Assembly (NCBI GenBank): GCA_032716605.1
Contig: CM064569.1
Coordinates: forward strand, 15,291,847-15,355,846
DNA: 64,000 nt
Direction: 5' to 3'
Source of the DNA: Paralithodes platypus
Taxonomy: Eukaryota; Arthropoda; Malacostraca; Decapoda; Lithodidae
In this document: positions 9,700 to 20,115 of the stretch, piece by piece
Position numbering within the stretch: position 1 is the stretch's first letter
How the letters are laid out: each line of letters begins with the position of its first letter
The notes under the pieces: model-generated
Databases searched by the model: none
The model's input: only the letters and a program-made list of their open reading frames with translations
Told to the model about the DNA's origin: nothing
Translations under genes and position numbers: made by a program

Positions 9700-12655
9700 A
9701 CTGTACATTTTTTCTATGTAGATGAGGGAGAAAAAAGGCAAAACTGCCTGTGACGAGTGCCTCCTCCAGTGTTGAAAGAGTGACGTGGTCAAAATCAAGG
9801 AATATTCGAGCCAAAATGCCTAGACACACGGAGTTTGAAACAGTTTAAGTCATAGGATGAGGGAAAGATGGATTCAGGGAGAGCGTTCCAGAGCTCAGTT
9901 GTGAATGGAAGAAGGATTGGGAGTATCGTTTCACTCTTGAGTTGAAGAGTTGCACAGAGTAGGGGTGGGATTGTGTTGCAAGACGGGTACTACGTACCCT
10001 ACGTAGAGGAGTGTGGTAACATTGGGAGAGCTCTGAGGAACACTGATTATTGTAGTAGCGTTAGATTAGCGAGAGAGATGCAACATTGTGGCGAAGAGAG
10101 AGAGAGATTGCAAAGAGTTGGTGAGTGGACGGGAGTTAATGATACGAAAGGCTTTCCTTTCTACTTTGTCTAGGAGTGCGGTGTGAGAGGATCCTCCCCA
10201 CACATGTGAACAATACTCAATTCAAGGACGCACTGTGCCCCTGTACAGAGCAAGAAGCTGTTAGGGGTATAGAACCCCTTGAGGCGGTTGAGCACACCCA
10301 GCTTCTGGGAGGCTGCCTTAGCAAGACTGGTAATATGGTCTTCCAAGAGAGAGCAGAAGAAAAAGTGACATCGAGAATATTGAAAGAAGATGAAGATTGA
10401 TTTTTGTATTGTTGAAGTATAAAGGATAGTCCTCTGGTAGTCCCCTATGGGTAGTAAGATGGAGAAATTGGGTTTTGGAAGCATTAAAGGCAACAAGGTT
10501 TTCTCTGCCCCAATTGGAAATAGTATTTAGATCAGAAGATAAGTGTTGTATGACTTCATTAAGTCTATTTATGAGGGATTGCTGGCTGGGGCATTCTATA
10601 AAACTAATTGAGTAGTGTAAGGTAGAGTCATCTGCTTATGAGTGGATGGGACTGGAGGTACAACAGGTACAGTTGAGAAGATAATTTATGAATATTAGAA
10701 AGAATAGGAGATAGGACAGAGCCCTGAGGAACACCGGAGTTGATAGGATGAGGAAGTGAGCTATGGCCGTCCACAACCGCAGCTATGGAACGGCCGGAAA
10801 GGAAATTAGAGATAAAGTTACAGATGGAGGGATAGAAACCGAAGGAGGTAGTTTAGAAATTAAATATTTGTGCCAGACTCTATCGAAGGCCTTCGATATG
10901 TCTAGCGCAATAGAAAAGGTCTCACCAAAGTCCTGAAAGGAGGATGACCAAGAGTTAGTAAGATATGAAAGAAGATCACCAGTAGAACAACCCTTAAGGA
11001 AGCCATACTGGAGATCGGAGAGTAGATTATGAGAAGAAAAATGCTCAAGAAATTTGGAAGCAAGAATAGTTTAAAAAACTTTAGAGATACTAGAGATGAG
11101 AGCAATTGGATGATAGTTGGAGGGTTGAGAGCGGTCCCTCTTTTTTGAGACACGTTGAATGAGAGCAAACTTCCAGCAAGAAGTGAAGACGTTAGAGGAG
11201 AGACAGAGACAAAAGAGTTTGCCTAGGCAGGGAGTCAGCACGGAAGCACAGTTCTTGAGTACAACAGGAGGAACGCCGTCAGGTCCGTATGCCTTCTTAG
11301 TATTAAGCCCAGAGAGAGTGGAAAGTACATCCTTGGAAGAGATTATGATGTTAGGTTAGGCATAAGTAGGAGAGAGTGGGGTGGAGAGGGAAGAATAGCA
11401 CCCGAATCATCCAAAGTGGTGTTTTTAGCGAAAGTGTTAGCAAAGAGTTCAGCTTTGTTAGAGGAAGAATTGACGATAGTGTGGAAAAGAGGAGAGAGAG
11501 ACGAAAAAGAAAAGGTGTGGAGAGGTTTTTGGCTAGATGCCAGAAGCCTTTGGAAGAGCTAGAGTTAGATAGTTCAGTGCATTTATTTTGATGAAAGAAT
11601 GTTTGGCGAGTCGAAAAACAGATTTGGCTTGATTCCGGGCAGAAACATAGGAAGTATGAGATTCTTCAGTTTGAAGGCAATGGTACCGTTTGAATGCTTC
11701 CTCCTTATTGTGGACAGCAGTAGAGCAAGCATGAGTAAACCAAGATTTGTTTGCATTAGACTGAGAGAAAGAAAATGGAATGTATGCTTCCATGCATGAG
11801 AGTATTACCTCGGTAATGCGTTCAGCACTCTACGAGGGCCCCTGGCCAAGGAAGCAAAAGTCATTCCATGGGAAATGAAAGAAGTACTGCCGGAGAGCCT
11901 CCCAGTCGGCAGCGCCAAAGTACCACAAGCCTGGCCGGTTGGGAGGATCGGGTGGCTATACCGGAGAGATAGGACAAGTGACAGATATTAGTTTATGGTC
12001 GGAGGATCCCAAAGAGAGAAAAGGTTTACAGTATAAGCAGAAGGGTTAGAGGTTAGAAATAAGTCAAGAATGTTGGGCCGATCTCCGAAGCTATGCGGGA
12101 TACGGGTGGGTTGCTGGACTAAGTGCTCTAAGTCGTTTAAGATAGAAATTATGTAGGCTTATTCACCAGGTTGGTCAGTGGAAACAGAGGAGAGCCAATG
12201 GTGGTGGTGAACATTGAAATCTCCTAAGAAGGAGATTTCTGCGAAAGGAGAGATGGATAGAATGTGTTCCACTTTAGAAGTTAGATAGTCAAAGAATTTT
12301 GGATAGTCAGTAGAATTAGGGAAGAGATAAACAGTGCAGAAATATTTAGTTTGAGAGTGAGTGACAAGAAAGTTTTAGCCAGAGTGTTGAGAATTCAGAA
12401 GAATCTAAGTTGGGAACACGAGAGAAAGCAAGATTGTTGCGGACATAGACGGAACATCCACCTTTGGCTCAAAACTGAGGATGGAGATAGTAGGATGATA
12501 CAGAGAAGGGTTTGCTGCCAGTAGTCCCAGACAACTGTGTCTCGGTGAGAAAGAAAAGATCAGCGTTGGCAGAGGAGAGGTGGTGTTCCACAGAGTGGAA
12601 GTTAGAGGAAAGGCCACGAATATTACACCAACATGGCTAAAGTTTCCAATCTTTG
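9700..12655 (-). pseudogene. Decayed Jockey-like LINE (endonuclease and RT), minus strand
   Basis: Reverse-strand translation, pieced across several frames, shows a LINE ORF2. Near 12640-12480 come NIRGLSSNFHSVEHHL, FFLTETQLSGTTGSKPF and GGCSVYVRNNLAFSRVP. Near 12230 is FLGDFNVHHHHWLSSVS (endonuclease core). Around 11130-10880 are the NYRPIALIS-like and ALDISKAFDRVWHK-like RT segments. Near 10720 is INSGVPQGSVLSP. Near 10650 the YADD box has its Tyr codon turned into a stop. Near 10300 is EDHITSLAKAASQKLGVLNR, and near 9870 is TTELWNALPESIFPSSYDLN. Many frameshifts and stops make it non-functional. The 5' edge coincides with the start of a minisatellite at 12656. Clade assignment rests on recognisable Jockey-type motifs and was not tested by search. 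A 3' fragment of the same family lies at 55960-56155. Confidence 0.85.
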
Positions 12656-12880
12656 TTACTAATGCATGTAGGAATAGAAATATAATAATGAAGGATATAA
12701 GATATAATAAAGGCTGTATGTAAGAATAAGAACAATAGAATAAAGAGTGTAAGAGTAATAGAAAATAGAAATATAACAACAAAAGATGTAAGAGATAATT
12801 GAGGCTGTATTTTGTATGTAGGAATAAGAACAATAGAATAAAGAGAGTAGGTGTAATAATAATAACAATAGAATAAGAGG
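12656..12880 (-). repeat. Inverted block of the pyrimidine minisatellite
   Basis: The reverse complement reads as units of the array at 13005-15420 (TTCTTACATACAGCCT, TATTCTATTGTTCTTATTCC, TACATGCATT). So part of the array lies in opposite orientation, separated from the main block by about 125 bp of GA/GT-rich sequence. Confidence 0.85.
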
Positions 12881-13004
12881 TCTCGAGGTGGAAGAGGAGA
12901 AGGAGAAAGAAAGGGGTGGGGTGGTGGTGGGGGTCTTGGGGTAAACTCTCAGGGGAGCCATTCATCCTCTCAATACCCAGAGGTGCAGCCCATGACATTG
13001 CTCT

Positions 13005-15420
13005 TGTTTCTACTCTTACATACCTCTTACCTCTTACTCTCCTTTCTCCTCTTTCTCTTACCTCTTATATTACTCCTCTTTCTCTTACATACAGCCTCTT
13101 TTACCTCAGACACCTTTTTCTCTTACATACACCCTCTCTTACTCCTCTTACTCTTACATACAGCCTCTCTCTTAACTCTTACTCCTCTTTCTCTTACACA
13201 CACCCTCTTTTACCTCTTACTCCTCTTGCTCTTACATACAGCCTTTCTTACCTCTTACTCCTCTTTCTCGTACACACACCCTCTCTTACCTCTTACTCCT
13301 CTTTCTCTTACACACACCCTCTCTTACCTCTTACTCCTCTTTCTCTTACATACACCCTCTCTTACCTCTTACTCCTCTTTCTCTTACATACACCCTCTCT
13401 TACCTCTTACCCCTCTTACTCTTACATACAGCCTCTCTCTTAACTCTTACTCTATTTACTCTTACAAACACCCTCTTTTACCTCTTACTACTCTATCTCT
13501 TACACACACCCTCTTTTACCTCTTACTCCTCTTTCTATTACATACAGCCTCTCTTACCTCTTACTTATCTTTCTCTTACATACACCCTCTTTTACCTCTT
13601 ACTCCTCTTTCTCTTACATACAGCCTCTCTTACCTCTTACTACTCTTTCTCTTACATACACCCTCTTTTACCTCTTACTCCTCTTTCTCTTACATACAGC
13701 CTCTCTTACCTCTTACTCATCTTGCTCTTACATACAGCCTCTCTTACCTCTTACTTCTCATTCTCTTACATACACCCTCTCTTACCTCTTACTCCTCTTT
13801 CTCTTACACACACCCTCTTTTACCTCTTACTCCTCTTACTCTTACAAACACCCTCTTTTACCTCTTACTACTCTTTCTCTTACATACACCCTCTTTTACC
13901 TCAGACACCTCATATTTTCTTGTTATTCTTCTTCCATACAGTCCTTTTTATCTCTTACACTCTTTATTTTATTGTACCGGTATATATTCTTACATACAGC
14001 CTCTATTACTCTTTATTTTATTTTATTTATTCTTACATACAGCCTCTATTACTCTTTATTTTATTTTATTTATTCTTACATACAGCCTCTATTACTCTTT
14101 ATTTTATTGTATATATGCTTACATACAGCCTCTATTACTCTCTATTTTATTTATTCTTACATACAGCCTCTATTACTCTTTATTTTATTTATTTATTCTT
14201 ACATACACCCTCTATTACTCTTTATTATATTTTATTTATTCTTACATACAGCCTCTATTACTCTTTATTTTATTTATTTATTCTTACATACAGCCTCTAT
14301 TACTCTTTATTTTATTTATTTATTCTTACATACAGCCTCTATTACTCTTTATTATATTTTATTTATTCTTACATACAGCCTCAATTACTCTTTATTTTAT
14401 TGTATATATTCTTACATACAGCCTCTATTATCCCTTATATATTTTATTGTATTGTTTTTACTCTTACATACAGCCTTTTTTCTACCTCTTACATCCTTTA
14501 TTATAGTGTTCTTATTCCTACATACAGCCTCTATTATCTCTTACATCTTTATTGTTATATTTCTATTTCTACATGCATTCCCTTCTTCCTTTATACACCT
14601 CTTATTATATTGTTCTTATTCTTACATACAAACTATTTTACCTCTTACATATCTACTCTATTGTTCTTGCTCTACATACAGCTTCTTTTACCTTTTACAT
14701 CTCTTACTCTATTGTTCTTATTCTTACATACAGCTTCCTTTACCTTTTACATCTCTTACTCTATTGTTCTTATTCTTACATACAGCTTCTTTTACCTTTT
14801 ACATCTCTTACTCTATTGTTCTTATTCTTACATACAGCTTCTTTTACCTTTTACATCTCTTACTCTATTGTTCTTATTCTTACATACAGCTTCTTTTACC
14901 TTTTACATCTCTTACTCTATTGTTCTTATTCTTACATACAGCCTCTTTTACCTCTTACATCTCTTACTCTATTGTTCTTATTCTTACATACAGCCTCTTT
15001 TACCTCTTACACCTTTTATTATATTGTTTATATTCCTACATTTAGCCTCTTTTACCTCTTACACCTTTTATTATATTGTTTATATTCCTACATTTAGCCT
15101 CTTTTACCTCTTACATCTCTTACTGTATTGTTTATATTCTTACATCTAGCCTCTTTTATCTCTTACACCCCATATTGTATTGCTCTTACTCGTACATACA
15201 GCCTCTTTTACCTCCTACATATCTTACTCTTTTGTTCTTACTCTTACATACCTCTTACACCTTTCTTATCCTGTTGATATTGCTACACACATTATTTATT
15301 CTATTTTATTCTTATTCCTACATACATTCCCCTTTACCTCGTACACTCCTTATATTAGTATATTGTCTTCTCCCTCCTACATACATACCGGTATATTATT
15401 ACTTACATATTCAGTATTAT
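13005..15420 (+). repeat. Pyrimidine-rich minisatellite, 38-bp drifting to about 52-bp units
   Basis: Early units are 38 bp (CCCTCTCTTACCTCTTACTC then CTCTTTCTCTTACATACA). From about 13960 units become T-rich and 39-43 bp (CAGCCTCTATTACTCTTTAT), and from about 14680 they are near 52 bp (CAGCTTCTTTTACCTTTTAC). Long ORFs of up to 507 codons run through it in all three forward frames. Since 38 is not a multiple of three, each frame repeats every 38 residues. This and the absence of stops in the unit explain the ORFs without invoking a gene. Confidence 0.95.
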
Positions 15421-15427
15421 CTATTAA

Positions 15428-15772
15428 GGGGATAGTACTCGCTTTTTGTGAACCTCCTTCTCCCTCATGTTTAGCATAATAGTTTTGAGATTATAAGATG
15501 TTCGTTGCGTTAGTTTGGCGATTTAGAGACCTTTCGCCTCATTTCATTGTCAATTTTAAGACCTTTTGTGCCATTTGTGTCGATTTTTTCCTGGCGAGCG
15601 AGAGCGAGCCTGTAATTTTAGAAGGAGCCTGCCTTCTGCCGGTATATTATCCTACCGAAAAATTAAACGGGGTCTAGCGGGTGTTTTTCTAAGCTTGATG
15701 TTGGTCTAGCGAGGAAAGTCATAAATACATAAATAACATAAATACATAGACCAAAAGACAAGCACTACCTGT
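15428..15772 (+). mobile_element. MITE, family B
   Basis: TTAA at 15424-15427 and 15773-15776. Begins GGGGATAGTACTCGCTTTTT and ends AGCACTACCT. Interior landmarks of the family follow: CTTCTCCCTCATGTTTAGC, AGACCTTTCGCCTC, GGCGAGCGAGAGCGAGCC, CTACCGAAAAATTAAAC and AAGCTTGATGTTGGTCTAGC. It starts directly at the end of the minisatellite. Non-coding. Confidence 0.88.
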
Positions 15773-15901
15773 TTAAACCCCTCATTGTATTGTTGTTAAT
15801 CCTTCATACACTGCCTGGTACCCCATATATCGCTTATTCTATCTTAGTTTTTACAGTCTTACATTCTGCATCAGTTTGATCACAGATTTCGTTTATATAT
15901 A

Positions 15902-16495
15902 TCTAGTCTCTCAGTGGGGATCGAACCATCGACCATCAGGACGATAGCCGACGCTTTAATCAATTACACCACGGCAGTCTAAAAGACACTCGGCCTTCTA
16001 TCCTATTTATGTTAGGGAGAAGGGAAACCCACTAGGCGAATATATTTCAATTCAAACCTAGTTGTAGGATCCATATTTCCAGAATACCATACACGGATTT
16101 TTGAGTGTCCCGACGCAACTCGGGTCGAAATTGATTTAATTTAATTCTAACCCACAAAGCATGAGAGTTCACAAATATTGAGAATATATCACAAATACAC
16201 GTGAGCCACTAAATGTTTCTAGTCTCTCAGTGGGGACACTAAAAAATCCGTGTATGGTATTCTGGAAATATGGATCCTACAACTAGGTTTGAATTGAAAT
16301 ATATTCGCCTAGTGGGTTTCCCTTCTCCCTAACATAAATAGGATAGAAGGCTGAGTGTCTTTTAGACTGCCGTGGTGTAATTCATTAAAGCGTCGGCTAT
16401 CGTCCTGATGGTCGATGGTTCGATCCCCACTGAGAGACTAGAAACATTTAGTGGCTCACGTGTATTTGTGATATATTCTCAATATACATATATAT
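15902..16495. repeat. 590-bp palindromic element with tRNA-like ends (S2)
   Basis: The left arm (15902-16110) and right arm (16233-16442) are inverted copies of about 209 bp. Each outer end is tRNA-like: in the outward reading GCCGTGGTGTAATT, AAAGCGTCGGCTATCGTCCT and GGTTCGATCCCCACTGAGAG give A-box- and B-box-like parts. The loop holds a further copy of the distal tail (AAATACACGTGAGCCACTAA), inverted relative to 16442-16495. The tRNA-like parts lack convincing acceptor pairing, so no functional tRNA is called. Confidence 0.88.
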
Positions 16496-16499
16496 ATGT

Positions 16500-16808
16500 G
16501 TGTGCTTTAAATTGCAGATCTTCTATATTCAATTTTGATCCTCTAAATTTACATACATTTTGTGTTTCTTGATGTTAAGTGTTTCATCAATTCGGCCGCA
16601 TAAAACGATATCCATTCAGCCTATTTTCCTATATTTACGTAATGGAGGTTTGAAATTTGTCGGAAAATATAATGATGTCCCTAGGAAATTATGGATCTAG
16701 CTCTGGTGACTTTACATATATGTATTATATATACTGTATATATATTATGTATATATCCCCCATTGCCTCAATATAGACTTTAACTAACATTCCAACTGTT
16801 CCTTTAAC
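16500..16808. other. No gene seen
   Basis: AT-rich DNA with short TATA runs near 16720-16755 containing TATACTGTATA. No coding or RNA signal was recognised. Confidence 0.5.
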
Positions 16809-17078
<270 letters not shown>

Positions 17079-17126
17079 TTGTTTTAGCCTCAGAATATTT
17101 TACGCCATAATATTTCTCTTCTTTAA

Positions 17127-18072
17127 GGGGATAGTACTCGCTTTTTCTGGACCCCCTTCTCTCTCATCTTTAGACCCATTAGTTTTGCGATTTTAAGACG
17201 TTCGTTCACTAGTTTGGCGATATTTAGATCTTTCGCCCCATTACTTTGTCAATATTAAGACCTTTCGTGCCGTTTAGTTGTCGATTTTTTTCTTGCGAGC
17301 GATAGCGAGCCTGTAATTTTTTAAGGAACCGGCCTTTTCTACCGATAAATGTACAACTATATCTATAAAGGGGGTATAGGGGTGTTTTCTACCGATAAAT
17401 GTACAACTATATCTATAAAGGGGGTATAGGGGTGTTTTCTACCGATAAATGTACAACTATATCTATAAAGGGGGTATAGGGGTTTTCTACCGATAAATGT
17501 ACAACTATATCTATAAAGGGGGTATAGGGGTGTTTTCTACCGATAAATGTACACCTATATCTATAAAGGGGGTATAGGGGTGTTTTCTACCGATAAATGT
17601 ACAACTATATCTATAAAGGGGGTATAGGGGTGTTTCTACCGATAAATGTACACCTATATCTATAAAGGGGGTATAGGGGTGTTTTCTACCGATAAATGTA
17701 CACCTATATCTATAAAGGGGGTATAGGGGTGTTTTCTACCGATAAATGTACACCTATATCTATAAAGGGGGTATAGGGGTGTTTTCTACCGATAAATGTA
17801 CAACTATATCTATAAAGGGGGTATAGGGGTGTTTTCTACCGATAAATGTACACCTATATCTATAAAGGGGGTATAGGGGTGTTTTCTACCGATAAATGTA
17901 CAACTATATCTATAAAGGGGGTATAGGGGTGTTTTCTACCGATAAATGTACACCTATATCTATAAAGGGGGTATAGGGGTGGTTTTTTTATAGTTTGATT
18001 GAGGTCTAACGAGGAAACCCAAAATTTGATAAATATATGTATAAGTAGCCCCCCAAAACAAGCACTTCCCCC
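17127..18072 (+). mobile_element. MITE, family B, enlarged by an internal array
   Basis: TTAA at 17123-17126 and 18073-18076, with GGGGATAGTACTCGCTTTTT at the left end and AGCACTTCCCCC at the right. All family landmarks are present, including GCGAGCGATAGCGAGCCTG. It is 946 bp long rather than the roughly 345-385 bp of its relatives because the segment after CTACCGATAAATGTACA has expanded into a tandem array (next entry). Confidence 0.9.
17336..17985 (+). repeat. 50-bp tandem array inside a family B MITE (13 units)
   Basis: The unit is TTTTCTACCGATAAATGTAC, then A(A/C)CTATATCTATAAAGGG, then GGTATAGGGGTG. Units alternate AACTATATC and ACCTATATC variants. The corresponding single-copy stretch in other family B MITEs is CTACCGAAAAATTTACAAAT followed by a TCTTGAAAGGGGGTCTAG-type run, so the array grew from MITE sequence. 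Confidence 0.93.
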
Positions 18073-18234
18073 TTAATACTTGTTTTCTATTCCATAAATA
18101 TTTTCTTCTCTTTTTATATTGTCTGTCGTTTCTTTATCATGGTTTTTCGTGTTTACTGGCAATCGTTCTTTTCCAGTATTTAGTTTCATTATAGATGTTT
18201 TAATTGTTACATTGTATTGCCATTTCTGTGTTTG

Positions 18235-18385
18235 TATCATTAGTTTTGCAATTTTAAGACGTTCGTTCAGTAGTATGGCAATATTTAGATCTTTCGCCCC
18301 ATTACTTTGTCAATATTAAGACCTTTCGTGCCGTTTAGGTGTCGATTTTTTCCTGGCGAGCAATAGCGAGCCTGCAATTTTGTAT
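18235..18385 (+). mobile_element. Internal fragment of a family B MITE
   Basis: Matches the interior (TTTTAAGACGTTCGTTCAGT, AGACCTTTCGTGCCGTTTAG, GGCGAGCAATAGCGAGCC) but lacks both termini. Confidence 0.8.
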
Positions 18386-18558
18386 GGGTCAGATCTCGAA
18401 ATCACATGCATCGGTACACACATATGCCGTAGTCTCTAGCCCACTCATCGGTACACACATATGCCGTAGTCTCTAGCCCACTCATAACAATTCGTGGATC
18501 CTTTGTTTTCTTCATGCAATTATAATTATCTGCATTGAGTTTTGGGTAGAATTTGCCT

Positions 18559-18774
18559 TTTAATCCCTTCTGTACCAGCGACGGTCCTTTAATTTTATTC
18601 TGGCTATTATTAGACGATTTTATTCAGTTTATAAAGGATCTCCAGCAATTATCAGGCTTCGAACTACCTTACTGAACCCTTATTACTAGCACAGATCCTT
18701 CTTGAGCTAAATAAAAGCCTCTAAATATAGCTAGAATGAAGTTAAACAGACGTAGCCGGTACAGAAAGGGTAGA
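18559..18774. mobile_element. MITE, family C
   Basis: Left TTAATCCCTTCTGTACCAGC and TATTCTGGCTATTATTAGAC; right AAATATAGCTAGAATGAAGT and GTAGCCGGTACAGAAAGGG. The arms are inverted. It is the closest relative of the copy at 3194-3413. Confidence 0.75.
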
Positions 18775-18837
18775 TAAATAGCATAATTATATAGTTTTAT
18801 AGTTGATGTAGAGAAAAGTATATTCGTAAATTCGTTT

Positions 18838-19567
18838 CCAGAGATACCGGTACACCTCAATAAATAGATACCGGTACACCTCAATAAATAGATACCGGTA
18901 CACCTCAATAAATAAATACCGGTACACCTCAATAAATAGATACCGGTACACCTCAACAAATAGATACCGGTACACCTCAATAAATAGATACCGGTACACC
19001 TCAATAAATAGATACCGGTACACCTCAATAAATAGATACCGGTACACCTCAATAATAGATACCGGTACACCTCAATAAATAGATACCGGTACACCTCAAT
19101 AAATAGATACCGGTACACCTCAATAAATAGATACCGGTACACCTCAATAAATAGATACCGGTACACCTCAATAAATAGATACCGGTACACCTCAATAAAT
19201 AGATACCGGTACACCTCAATAAATAGATACCGGTACACCTCAATAAATAGATACCGGTACACCTCAATAAATAGATACCGGTACACCTCAATAAATAGAT
19301 ACCGGTACACCTCAATAAATAGATACCGGTACACCTCAATAAATAGATACCGGTACACCTCAATAAATAGATACCGGTACACCTCAATAAATAGATACCG
19401 GTACACCTCAATAAATAGATACCGGTACACCTCAATAAATAGATACCGGTACACCTCAATAAATAGATATCGGTACACCTCAATAAATAGATACCGGTAC
19501 ACCTCAATAAATAGATACCGGTACACCTCAATAAATAGATACCGGTACACCTCAATAAATAGATATA
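18838..19567. repeat. 24-bp tandem array (about 30 units)
   Basis: The unit is ATACCGGTACACCTCAATAA plus ATAG. One unit near 19054 is 23 bp, shifting the frame. Since 24 is a multiple of three and the unit has no stops in two minus-strand frames, octapeptide-repeat ORFs of up to 293 codons appear; there is no reason to treat them as genes. Every unit contains TACCGGTA or a close variant. Confidence 0.96.
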
Positions 19568-19661
19568 GGTGACATCCACGAATCTTTACGAGTGGGGTAG
19601 GGACTATGGTATCCGAGTGTACCGTCGAAAGGGATCAATATTTCAGCATAATCTATATTAA

Positions 19662-19986
19662 GGGGAGATGGGTCTTTTTTCTGATCCCTTTTCTTCCTTA
19701 TACTTAGCCCCATTAGTTTTCTGATTTTACGACGTTCGGCCCATTAGTTTGTCGATTTGAAGACTTTTCGTCCCATTTATTTATTAATATCAAGACTTTT
19801 TGTGCTATTTAGGTGTTGGTTTTTTCCTGGCGAGCGATAGCGAGCCTGTAATTTAAGAGGAATCGGCCTTCGGCCGGGACATTTTTCTACCGAAAAATTT
19901 ACAAATGTACACATTTATCTTGAAGGGGGTCTTGAGGGTGTTTTATAAGCTTGATGGAGGTCTAGGGTGCAAACTAAAATCCTCCC
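19662..19986 (+). mobile_element. MITE, family B
   Basis: TTAA at 19658-19661 and CTAA at 19987-19990. Landmarks include CATTAGTTTTCTGATTTTAC, GGCGAGCGATAGCGAGCC, GGCCTTCGGCCGGGACATTT and AAGCTTGATGGAGGTCTAG. The termini are more diverged than in other copies. Confidence 0.83.
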
Positions 19987-20115
19987 CTAAGATGGGAATG
20001 ACTCAATTTCTCGCTAGCTTAAAAAACAAAATATAGGTCCAATAAAAGGCTATTACCGTATCTGGTATGGAAACTCAATGGCCATGGGGGTTTTATCCAA
20101 AGAACATCTCCTTAA

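Larger units (their letters stand above)
18411..19623. mobile_element. Composite TIR element sharing ends with the 1737-2004 MITE
   Basis: The left end has GGTACACACATATGCCGTAG then TCTCTAGCCCACTCAT, present twice as a 37-bp duplication (18411-18484), then AACAATTCGTGGATCC. The right end, read in reverse from 19623, gives GGTACACTCGGATACCATAG, TCCCTACCCCACTCG and AAGATTCGTGGATGTC. The two are clear inverted versions of each other and of the 1737-2004 termini. Inside lie a family C MITE and a 24-bp array, so the present length comes from insertion and expansion. Confidence 0.75.

Noticed and set aside
12983..15149. Long leucine/serine/tyrosine-rich ORFs of up to 507 codons
   Set aside because: They are the 38-52 bp minisatellite read in all three frames; the unit contains no stops. 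There is no start context, domain or composition independent of the repeat.
18669..19579. 293-codon octapeptide-repeat protein on the minus strand
   Set aside because: A consequence of a 24-bp unit without stops; two frames are equally open and one unit carries a frame-shifting deletion.
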